Below the pieces are notes generated by a model. It ran no database searches and was not told where the DNA came from. It was given only the letters and a program-made list of their open reading frames with translations. Made by a program: the position numbers and the translations under genes. A DNA stretch of 64,000 bases from Mycobacterium sp. 852002-51163_SCH5372311. GTDB taxonomy: Bacteria > Actinomycetota > Actinomycetes > Mycobacteriales > Mycobacteriaceae. This document shows, one piece after another, positions 57,036-64,000 of the stretch; position 1 is the first letter of the stretch; each line of letters starts with the position of its first letter. The stretch spans positions 54,134-118,133 of the forward strand of contig NZ_LZIJ01000049.1 of NCBI RefSeq assembly GCF_001667115.1, given 5' to 3'.

Positions 57036-57740
57036 ATGTGCCGTGCCGACGGCAACCCGATCAACGTGCTGGTAGTCGACGACGAACCCGTTCTCGCCGA
57101 AATGGTGTCGATGGCGCTGCGATACGAGGGCTGGAACATCGCCACCGCAGGCGACGGATTGTCCGCGATAGCCGCGGCCCGCGCCCAGCGGCCTGACGTG
57201 GTGGTTCTCGACGTCATGCTGCCAGACATGAGCGGCCTCGAGGTACTGCACAAACTGCGTGAGGAGATTCCGCAGTTGCCGGTGCTGCTGTTGACCGCAA
57301 AGGACGCGGTCGAAGATCGCATCGCCGGGCTGACCGCAGGCGGTGATGACTACGTCACCAAGCCGTTCAGCATCGAGGAGGTCGTGCTGCGGCTGCGGGC
57401 ATTGCTGCGGCGCACCGGGGTGACCACCGTCGACAGCGGTGCCCAACTGGTAGTAGGCGACCTGGTCCTCGATGAGGACAGCCACGAGGTGACGCGCGCG
57501 GGCGAACCGATCTCGTTGACGTCCACCGAGTTCGAACTGCTGCGGTTCATGATGCGCAACTCCAAGCGGGTGCTGAGCAAGGCGCAGATCCTGGACCGGG
57601 TGTGGAGCTATGACTTCGGCGGCCGGTCGAACATCGTCGAGTTGTATATCTCCTACCTGCGCAAGAAGATCGACAGCGGTCGCGAACCCATGATCCACAC
57701 GCTGCGCGGCGCGGGCTATGTCCTTAAGCCGGCCCGCTAG
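57036..57740 (+). CDS. tcrX: Response regulator TcrX
   Basis: This 234-residue OmpR/PhoB-type regulator has a receiver domain (VLVVDDEP, phospho-acceptor Asp in VVVLDVMLPD, Lys in DYVTKPF) and a winged-helix output domain (LTSTEFELLRFMM, VWSYDFGGRSNIVELYISYL). The Met at 57036 gives exactly the length of M. tuberculosis TcrX (Rv3765c). It overlaps tcrY by 23 bp. In M. tuberculosis TcrXY has been linked to low-iron growth. Confidence 0.94.
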   Translation: MCRADGNPINVLVVDDEPVLAEMVSMALRYEGWNIATAGDGLSAIAAARAQRPDVVVLDVMLPDMSGLEVLHKLREEIPQLPVLLLTAKDAVEDRIAGLTAGGDDYVTKPFSIEEVVLRLRALLRRTGVTTVDSGAQLVVGDLVLDEDSHEVTRAGEPISLTSTEFELLRFMMRNSKRVLSKAQILDRVWSYDFGGRSNIVELYISYLRKKIDSGREPMIHTLRGAGYVLKPAR

Positions 57741-59214
57741 AGCTCCGCGAGTCTGGTCGCTCCGCTTCCGGCTGCTGGTCGGACAGGTGGTGGTGCTGGC
57801 CGTCGTATGCGTGGGAATCACCGCGGTGACGGAGCTGGCGCTGCGGCACCACCTGCTGAAGCAACTCGACCAGCAACTCGGCGGCACCTCCTACCGGTCG
57901 GCCTTGATGTACCCGGAACCGCCGCACCGGCACGAGCATTACGTCAGGCCGGGTCCGGGCCCCAGATTCCTCGATGCGCCGGGCCAGCCGGCGGGCATGG
58001 TGGCGGCGGTGGTCAGCAAGGGCATGACGGTCGACGCCGGTTACCTGACCAGTACCGGTTCCCGCGCCGCATTGACCCCGACCGCGCAGGACCAGCTGCA
58101 GCGGATCGCCGGTAGCCGCCGACCGGTGACGGTGGACCTCGACGGGCTGGGGCGGTACCGCGTCGTGGCCGCGCCCAGCCGCAGCGGCGGCGACATCATC
58201 GTGACCGGTCTGTCGATGTCCAACATCGACGCCACGATGTTGCGGATGCTGGTGATCTTCGCGATCGTCACCCTGGTCGCGCTGATCGCCGCGACTACCG
58301 CGGGCATCGTCATCATCAGGCGCGCGCTGGCGCCGCTGCGCCGGGTCGCCCAAACCGCGAGCAGGGTTGCCGATCTGCCGCTGGACCGCGGCGAGGTCGA
58401 ACTCCCGGTGCGGGTCTCGGAGTCCGACGCGAACCCTTATACCGAGGTGGGTCAACTCGGTTCGGCCCTGAACCGGATGCTCGACCACATCGCCTCCGCG
58501 CTGTCGGCGCGGCAGGCAAGTGAGACCCGGGTGCGTCAGTTCGTGGCAGACGCCAGCCATGAGCTGCGCACACCCCTGGCCGCGATCCGCGGCTACACCG
58601 AACTCACTCAGCGGATGGGTGATGATCCCGAAGCGGTGGCGCATGCGATGAGCCGGGTGGCGTCCGAGACCGAGCGGGTAACGCGCCTCGTCGAGGATCT
58701 GCTGCTGCTGGCCCGTCTGGACTCCGGCCGGCCGCTGGAACGCGAACCGGTAGACCTTTCCCGGCTGGCGGTCGACGCAGTCAGCGACGCGCACGTGGCC
58801 GGACCGGATCACCAGTGGGAGCTTGATCTGCCCGAAGAACCGGTGGTGGTGCCCGGCGACGCGGCCCGGCTGCATCAGGTGGTGACGAACCTGCTCGCCA
58901 ACGCCCGCATCCACACGGGCGCCGGTACCGTCGTCACGACGCGGTTGAGCACCGAACCGGCGCACAGCGTCCTTCAGGTGATCGACAACGGGCCCGGTAT
59001 TCCGGAGGCACTGCAGTCAGAGGTTTTCGAGCGGTTTGCGCGTGGCGATTCCTCGCGGTCGCGCAAGGGCGGCAGCACCGGCCTCGGTCTTGCGATCGCT
59101 TCCGCGGTCGTCAAGGCGCACCACGGGACGATCACCGTCCGGAGTTCCCCCGGCCACACCGAGTTCACGGTCCGGTTGCCCCTCAACGGGTTTCAACCGC
59201 CGGTTGGCGCCTGA
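57718..59214 (+). CDS. tcrY: Sensor histidine kinase TcrY
   Basis: This 498-residue sensor kinase has two membrane helices (about 20-40 and 175-200) around a periplasmic sensing region, then HAMP, the H-box ASHELRTPLAAIRGYTEL, and the ATPase domain with N, G1 and G2 boxes (TNLLANARIHT, VIDNGPGIPE, GSTGLGLAI). It phosphorylates TcrX. The ATG at 57718 lies inside tcrX, so translation is coupled. It converges on the LpqH-domain kinase with 1 bp between stops. Confidence 0.94.
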   Translation: MSLSRPARAPRVWSLRFRLLVGQVVVLAVVCVGITAVTELALRHHLLKQLDQQLGGTSYRSALMYPEPPHRHEHYVRPGPGPRFLDAPGQPAGMVAAVVSKGMTVDAGYLTSTGSRAALTPTAQDQLQRIAGSRRPVTVDLDGLGRYRVVAAPSRSGGDIIVTGLSMSNIDATMLRMLVIFAIVTLVALIAATTAGIVIIRRALAPLRRVAQTASRVADLPLDRGEVELPVRVSESDANPYTEVGQLGSALNRMLDHIASALSARQASETRVRQFVADASHELRTPLAAIRGYTELTQRMGDDPEAVAHAMSRVASETERVTRLVEDLLLLARLDSGRPLEREPVDLSRLAVDAVSDAHVAGPDHQWELDLPEEPVVVPGDAARLHQVVTNLLANARIHTGAGTVVTTRLSTEPAHSVLQVIDNGPGIPEALQSEVFERFARGDSSRSRKGGSTGLGLAIASAVVKAHHGTITVRSSPGHTEFTVRLPLNGFQPPVGA

Positions 59215-59215
59215 A

Positions 59216-60868
59216 TCAGGGGCATGTGACATCGATTTCGAACGGCTTCTTCACCGGCGCCGTCGGATTGGCCATGTCAACTCCGGTGGCGGTCCCAGTG
59301 ATCTTGTAACTGTTGCCGTTCTTGGTGGCCGAAGCGTCGCCCTGGCCCATGCCCGATGAATATGCCAGTGTCACGCCGTTGACATTGCCCAGCCCAACGG
59401 ATTTCACCACGGGAGGGGTCGCGTCGGTGACGACGGCGGCGACGCCGGCCGACGCGCCGCCGATCGAGATGTTGACGTTGCCGGCCGATGTCATGCAGAC
59501 GACCGTGCCGCTGACGTTCTGGTCGACGCCGTCGATGAGCACCTTCGCGGCCCCGGCACCGCCGCCGGGGGCAACCGATGGGGCGCTCCACGGTTTCGTG
59601 GACGGCGGAGCGGTCTGGATGCCGAATGATTCCGCTGTCGGGGGCTCCGAAGCTGTTGGGGACGACCTCTTCTGGCCGAATTTGCTCGTTACGAAAAAGC
59701 CGACGACGACTGCGACCACGACGACAAGTGCTATCGCACCGCCGATTAGCGCGATCGCGACACTCCGATTGCTCTTCGCACTGCTCGCCGGGACGTACGG
59801 GGCCGGCCACAGCGGCGGAAGCGGGTTCGCGAACCTCTCGGGAGCGACGGTGTTCGGGCGAAAGGCGGCCGCGTCGTGACCGTGCTCTGTCGGCTGGAAC
59901 GTCGCTTGCCGCGTCATCTGAGGCGACGGCGTGCCCGGTGCCGGCCGGGGATTCGGGACGGTAATCGCATCTCGCGCGGCGGTTGCCAACTCGATTGTGG
60001 TGGGATACCGCACGTTTGGGTTCTTGGCCATTCCCCTGGCAATCACCGCGTCCAGTTGCGCGGGCACGTTCGATCGGCTCGATGGTTGGGGCGGTGGTTC
60101 CGTAAGGTGCGCGGCCACTTGGCTTTCCAAGGAGTCGCCGCGGAAAGGACGGCTCCCGGTGAGGCACTCATAGAGCACGCACGCCAGCGCATAGATGTCG
60201 GCGCGGGCGTCGGCCTCCTGGGCCTGCAAGCGCTCCGGTGCCATGTAATGCAGGCTGCCGATCATGTTCCCGGTGCCGGTCAAGCCCGTCTGATCGGCGC
60301 CGCGAGCGATACCGAAATCAATCAGATAGGCGAAATCGTCGTCGTCAACCAGAATGTTGGACGGCTTGACGTCACGGTGGACCAGGCCGACCTTATGGGC
60401 GGCCTGCAACGCTTTCGCCACCTGCTCGATGATCCGCACCGCCCGCGCCGGCTCCAACGGGCCGGCAGAGAGCACGTCCTGAAGATCACGGCCCTCGACC
60501 AACCGCATGTCCACATACAGCTGGCCGTCGATTTCGCCGTAGTTGTGAATCGGAATTATGTGCGGATTGTTCAGTTGCGCTGCGGCTTCGGCTTCCCGCC
60601 GGAACCGCTGCACAAAGGAGCTGTCCCCGGCGAGATGCGCGGGAAGCAGTTTGATCGCCACGGTGCGGTTGTTGGCCTCCGTGTCGAGCGCCCGCCACAC
60701 CTCGCCCATGCCGCCACGGCCGAGCAACTCGATCAGCCGGTACCGGCCGAACGGCGTACCGCGTTCGGTGGGCGGAAGATTCGAGGGCTCTGAATTGCCG
60801 GTGCTGTTGACTTCGTCGACGGAATCACCGGCGTCTTTTGCTGCAGAGCTGCCGGGTCCGTCGTGCAC
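59216..60868 (-). CDS. Transmembrane Ser/Thr protein kinase with an LpqH (19-kDa antigen) ectodomain
   Basis: This protein of about 550 residues has a cytoplasmic kinase domain (about 36-300: [40 protein letters not shown]), a Pro-rich linker, a membrane helix (about 366-392) and an ectodomain (about 441-550) that aligns end to end with the mature LpqH protein: [49 protein letters not shown] and [11 protein letters not shown], with the two conserved Cys. GTG 60868 is chosen for its GGTGGAG site; a longer frame reaches 60967. lpqH lies upstream on the same strand. The fusion suggests that this surface-lipoprotein fold serves as a sensor. Confidence 0.9.
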   Translation of the reverse strand: MHDGPGSSAAKDAGDSVDEVNSTGNSEPSNLPPTERGTPFGRYRLIELLGRGGMGEVWRALDTEANNRTVAIKLLPAHLAGDSSFVQRFRREAEAAAQLNNPHIIPIHNYGEIDGQLYVDMRLVEGRDLQDVLSAGPLEPARAVRIIEQVAKALQAAHKVGLVHRDVKPSNILVDDDDFAYLIDFGIARGADQTGLTGTGNMIGSLHYMAPERLQAQEADARADIYALACVLYECLTGSRPFRGDSLESQVAAHLTEPPPQPSSRSNVPAQLDAVIARGMAKNPNVRYPTTIELATAARDAITVPNPRPAPGTPSPQMTRQATFQPTEHGHDAAAFRPNTVAPERFANPLPPLWPAPYVPASSAKSNRSVAIALIGGAIALVVVVAVVVGFFVTSKFGQKRSSPTASEPPTAESFGIQTAPPSTKPWSAPSVAPGGGAGAAKVLIDGVDQNVSGTVVCMTSAGNVNISIGGASAGVAAVVTDATPPVVKSVGLGNVNGVTLAYSSGMGQGDASATKNGNSYKITGTATGVDMANPTAPVKKPFEIDVTCP

Positions 60869-60970
60869 GGTTTTCTCCACCGTTAAGACGCCCTCAGGGC
60901 GTCTGATCCCATCGATGTTGACGTTGAGCTTACGGGGCGGTTGCCACTCGACGGGTGGCAACCGCACCGT

Positions 60971-61044
60971 ATCGTCGCCGAGCTAGGGCTGATTGCCCGG
61001 CTTCTCCTCGGGCCGTGCCGGCCCGCATCGTCGCCGAGCTAGGG
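60971..61044. repeat. 18-bp direct repeat at the lpqH 3' end
   Basis: ATCGTCGCCGAGCTAGGG is present at 60971-60988 and 61027-61044; the second copy contains the lpqH stop codon. The outer copy lies between lpqH and the kinase gene and looks like a remnant of a duplicated lpqH end. Confidence 0.75.
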
Positions 61045-61530
61045 GCAAGTCACGTCGATTTCGAACGGCTTCTTCACCGGCGTCATCGGATTGGCCACGT
61101 CAACGCCAGTGGCATTCCCGGTGATCTTGTACTTGTTGCCGTCTTTGGTGGCCTTCGCGTCGCCCTGTCCGGAGCCGGCCGCGTATGCCAGCGCCACACC
61201 GTTGACGCTGCCGAGACCGACGGATTTCACCTCGGGCGGGTTGGCGTCGGTAACCAGAGCATTGATGCCGCTGCCGGCCCCACCGATCGTGATGCTGACA
61301 TCGGCGCCGACTTTTGCGCACACGACCGAGCCGCCGCTGACGTTCTGGTCCTTACCGTCGATGGTGACCTTCGTGCCGGCGGTCCCGCCGGCGGCTGCCG
61401 AGGTGGGACCCGTGGATGCGCCCCCGGAGGTTCCGCCGCCACCCGAACTCGACTTGTTGCCCGAACACCCCGAAAGACCCACCACCAGAACTGCCGCTCC
61501 AGTCACCGCAACCGTCAGCCCACGCTTCAC
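61039..61530 (-). CDS. lpqH: 19-kDa lipoprotein antigen LpqH
   Basis: This 163-residue lipoprotein starts [22 protein letters not shown], with the lipobox LSGC for acylation at Cys22. A Gly/Ser/Thr linker leads to the Myco_19_kDa domain with two Cys (VVCAKV and VTCP end). It is a glycosylated surface lipoprotein and TLR2 agonist in M. tuberculosis. GTG 61530 has AGGAGA upstream. The domain is duplicated in the ectodomain of the downstream kinase. Confidence 0.95.
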   Translation of the reverse strand: MKRGLTVAVTGAAVLVVGLSGCSGNKSSSGGGGTSGGASTGPTSAAAGGTAGTKVTIDGKDQNVSGGSVVCAKVGADVSITIGGAGSGINALVTDANPPEVKSVGLGSVNGVALAYAAGSGQGDAKATKDGNKYKITGNATGVDVANPMTPVKKPFEIDVTCP

Positions 61531-61699
61531 CTGTTCTCCTTTGCCCGACCCTGCGGTCCGCGGACAGTGCGGACCGTCTCGGAAGTATGCGGGTTAACTG
61601 CACAGAAGTTCTAGGTTCTTCGAGAAATTATTTACGTCTTCGTAGAGACGGCATCCGCTGAGCTGGTCCTTTCCGCTGAGGCGCGGTAATGGCAAGGTA

Positions 61700-63580
61700 T
61701 TGGCGGTGGACCAGAAACCCCCTACCGATGTCATCGCGTCGGCCCATAGCGAACACGCTCTGCCGTTCGAGGACACGACGGATTTTGACAATGCCGATCG
61801 TGGATACATTGCTGCCTTGACCCCGTGCGTCGTCAAAGCGGCCGACGGACGAGTCGTATGGGACAACGACGTGTACTCGTTTCTCGACGGCCCCGCGCCG
61901 ACTTCGGTGCACCCAAGCCTGTGGCGCCAGTCCACGCTGACGGCCCGGCAAGGGCTCTACGAAGTGGTGCCGGGCATCTATCAGGTACGCGGGCTCGACA
62001 TTTCGAACATGACCTTTGTCGAGGGCGATACGGGGATCATCGTCATCGACCCGTTGGTCAGCACCGAGGTAGCCGCCGCGGCACTCGGGTTGTATCGGAC
62101 CCACCGGGGGGCCGACCGTCCGGTTGTCGCGGTGATCTACACCCACAGTCACGTCGACCATTTCGGCGGGGTGCTGGGCGTCACCTCGGAGGCCGATGTC
62201 GATTCGGGTGCGGTGGCAGTGCTGGCGCCCGAAGGGTTCACTGCTCATGCCGTCCAGGAAAACGTCTACGCGGGACCGGCGATGACGCGCCGCGCGACCT
62301 ACATGTATGGCTCGCAGCTGGCCCCCGGACCGCAGGGACAGGTGGGCTGCGGCCTCGGCCAGATCCCGTCGACCGGCGAGGTGGCCATCATCGTCCCGAC
62401 CGTCGACATCCGGGAAACCGGGGAGACGCACACCATCGACGGCGTGCAGATCGAGTTCCAAATGGCGCCCGGCACCGAGGCGCCCGCCGAAATGCACTTC
62501 TACTTCCCACGTTTCCGCGCATTGTGCATGGCGGAGAATGCCACTCATAACCTGCATAACCTGCTGACCCTGCGGGGCGCGCTGGTGCGCGATCCGCATG
62601 CCTGGTCGGGCTACCTCACCGAGGCCATAGACACTTTCGCCGACCGCACCGATGTCGTGTTTGCGTCGCATCATTGGCCGACATGGGGGCGGGAGAACAT
62701 CGTCAAATTTCTTTCACTGCAACGCGATTTGTACGCCTACCTGCACGACCAGACGCTACGGCTGCTGAACCAGGGGTATACCGGAGTGGAGATCGCCGAA
62801 ATATTCCAGATGCCACCGGCTTTGGAGCAGGCGTGGCATAGCCGGGGCTACTACGGCTCGGTCAGCCACAACGTGAAGGCGGTCTACCAGCGCTATATGG
62901 GCTGGTTCGACGGCAACCCCGGCCGGCTGTGGCCGCATCCTCCGGAGGCGCTGGGCGGACGCTATGTCGCAGCGCTCGGCGGGATCGAGCGCGTCGTCGA
63001 GCTTGCCCAGACCGCCTTCGATTCCGGCGATTTCCGTTGGGCCGCGACGCTGCTAGACCACGCCGTCTTCGCCGACGCCCAGCATGCCGGTGCGCGAGCT
63101 CTCTACGCCGACACGCTGGAACAGCTGGCTTACGGCGCCGAGAACGCGACGTGGCGCAACTTCTTCTTGTCCGGAGCGACTGAACTGCGCGACGGCAACT
63201 TCGGTACCGCGGCTCAAATCACCTCGCCGACACTGCTTTCCCAGCTCACGCCGGAGCAGATCTTCGACAGCCTGGCTATCCGGGTCAATGGACCCCGCAG
63301 CTGGGATCTCGATATCACCATCGACGTCACTTTTGCGGATTCGGCTGCCAACTATCGGCTGGCGCTGCGCAACGGCGTGCTCGTCTACCGCAAGGTTGCA
63401 GCAGAGCCCGCAACGGCGGCCCTTACAGTCAAGTTGGACAGCAAGTTTCGATTATTGACGGCTTCGGTTGGCGACTTCAGCTCGCCAGGTCTGGAGCTCT
63501 ACGGCGACCCGACGGCGCTGCAGACGCTGCTGGGTGCACTAGATCAGCCGGACCCGAATTTCAACATCGTCACGCCGTAG
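61700..63580 (+). CDS. SdsA1-type alkylsulfatase, metallo-beta-lactamase family (Rv3762c homologue)
   Basis: This 626-residue protein has the metallo-beta-lactamase zinc motif THSHVDHFGG, further His in ENATHNLHN and ASHHWPTWG, the alkylsulfatase dimerisation region and a C-terminal SCP2-like domain (LAIRVNGPRSWDLDITIDV). SdsA1 enzymes release sulfate from alkyl sulfates. Length and order match Rv3762c. The TTG at 61700 is the longest start; GTG 61706 is an alternative with AAGG upstream. Confidence 0.9.
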   Translation: MAVDQKPPTDVIASAHSEHALPFEDTTDFDNADRGYIAALTPCVVKAADGRVVWDNDVYSFLDGPAPTSVHPSLWRQSTLTARQGLYEVVPGIYQVRGLDISNMTFVEGDTGIIVIDPLVSTEVAAAALGLYRTHRGADRPVVAVIYTHSHVDHFGGVLGVTSEADVDSGAVAVLAPEGFTAHAVQENVYAGPAMTRRATYMYGSQLAPGPQGQVGCGLGQIPSTGEVAIIVPTVDIRETGETHTIDGVQIEFQMAPGTEAPAEMHFYFPRFRALCMAENATHNLHNLLTLRGALVRDPHAWSGYLTEAIDTFADRTDVVFASHHWPTWGRENIVKFLSLQRDLYAYLHDQTLRLLNQGYTGVEIAEIFQMPPALEQAWHSRGYYGSVSHNVKAVYQRYMGWFDGNPGRLWPHPPEALGGRYVAALGGIERVVELAQTAFDSGDFRWAATLLDHAVFADAQHAGARALYADTLEQLAYGAENATWRNFFLSGATELRDGNFGTAAQITSPTLLSQLTPEQIFDSLAIRVNGPRSWDLDITIDVTFADSAANYRLALRNGVLVYRKVAAEPATAALTVKLDSKFRLLTASVGDFSSPGLELYGDPTALQTLLGALDQPDPNFNIVTP

Positions 63581-63814
63581 TCAGGTATTGCGGGTCGGCA
63601 AGCGAGTGCTGGCGAAGGTGGCGCAGCGCGAGTCACATCCGCCACTCCAGTCCCCGGAGGGGGACATATGTCTCTTTGTCCGACTCACAGCGACAACTCC
63701 TGCCGCGTCGGGGGTTTTGCGAAGTTGCCGTGTTGGCCGCAACGGGAGTTGGCGTGGGTCGGCGGATCGCCAGCCCGCGGCGTTCGGTATGGCGGCATTC
63801 GGTGGATATTGCCA
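63581..63814. other. Gene-free stretch after the alkylsulfatase
   Basis: No supported gene. It contains the 10-bp palindrome GACATATGTC (63663-63672). The short frames on both strands are repeat-derived or composition-driven. It leads into the 20-bp repeat array. Confidence 0.5.
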
Positions 63815-63910
63815 GCATTCGGTGTGACAGAGTTCGGTGTGAACACACGGCGTTCGGTGTGAACACACGGCTTTCGGTGTGAGTATAGGGCTTTCGGTGT
63901 GAGCGTAGGG
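63815..63910 (+). repeat. Tandem 20-bp repeats, third locus
   Basis: Four head-to-tail 20-mers at 63831, 63851, 63871 and 63891 share the core TTCGGTGTGA and end ACACGG or TAGGG, preceded by a partial unit at 63815. They belong to the same family as 37827-37970, but the reverse half is not seen before the window ends. Confidence 0.8.
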
Positions 63911-63972
63911 CGGGAGTCGGGCGGGCGAATTCAAGGGATGACCGCAACACCTGAGTGAAGGGGTGTTGTGTC

Positions 63973-64000
63973 ATGGGTCGGGTTCAGGTTTCTGTGGCTC
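63973..64000 (+). CDS. Possible 5' end of an open frame cut by the window edge
   Basis: ATG 63973 opens MGRVQVSVA to the last base, with GAAGGGG 9 bp upstream. Nine residues are too few for identification; the repeat-rich setting makes a transposase gene possible, but nothing here proves it. Confidence 0.25.

Noticed and set aside
63815..63910. Possible CRISPR array
   Set aside because: The 20-bp units are directly adjacent with no unique spacers, and no cas genes are nearby.
63581..63934. Minus-strand frame rich in HTE-type repeats near the right edge
   Set aside because: The apparent peptide repeat is just the 20-bp DNA repeat read in frame.

Overview
The window is chromosomal DNA of a high-GC, slow-grower-type nontuberculous Mycobacterium. 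Gene content and order match the M. tuberculosis block running from fbpA (Rv3804c) down to Rv3762c in inverted orientation: mycolic acid condensation genes, then arabinogalactan genes, then tcrXY and lpqH. embR next to embAB and alanine at the benzothiazinone-target position of DprE1 are both features reported for M. avium, so a M. avium-complex or related species is likely. The species cannot be fixed from sequence reading alone.

Layout. 1-11937 (+): fbpA 3' end, fbpD/mpt51, culp6, fadD32, pks13, accD4, i.e. mycolate activation, condensation and transfer. 11978-14328 (-): fadE35 and an exported hypothetical protein. 15015-35009 (-, except embR): the arabinan locus embB, embA, embC, aftA, dprE2, dprE1, Rv3789-like GtrA and Rv3788-like GreA/Gfh factor. 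This locus is split between embC and embA by a Ser/Thr kinase, an Rv2034-Rv2036-like ArsR/SRPBCC/DinB operon and a divergent embR. 35181-37665 (-): an accessory operon with divergent FolE-like and QueD-like proteins, a short NfeD protein and an SPFH protein. 38109-43225 (-): galactan export and initiation (Rv3783, glfT1, Rv3781), the proteasome activator bpa and an Rv3779-like GT-C protein. 43364-52600: Rv3778c-like aminotransferase-fold protein, a second kinase, Rv3777-like reductase, tRNA-Ser(TGA), lipE, echA21, hisC2, tRNA-Ser(GCT), tRNA-Arg(ACG). 52664-63580: small membrane proteins, fadE36, a methyltransferase, tcrX-tcrY, a third kinase, lpqH and an Rv3762c-like alkylsulfatase. The right edge is repeat-rich.

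The genes form one cell-envelope region. FadD32, AccD4 and Pks13 make the mycolate; antigen 85 proteins transfer it; DprE1/DprE2 make decaprenyl-phospho-arabinose; AftA and EmbA/B/C polymerise arabinan; GlfT1 and the Rv3781/Rv3783 transporter handle galactan. Added on top are three eukaryotic-type Ser/Thr kinases with three different outside domains, none present at these positions in the H37Rv gene order as I know it.

The most striking feature is the kinase at 59216-60868. Its extracellular domain is a full copy of the 19-kDa antigen (LpqH) domain, and the lpqH gene lies immediately upstream. Other highlights are the kinase/EmbR insertion that splits embCAB, the FolE/QueD/NfeD/SPFH operon with lost catalytic residues, and two families of dispersed palindromic repeats.
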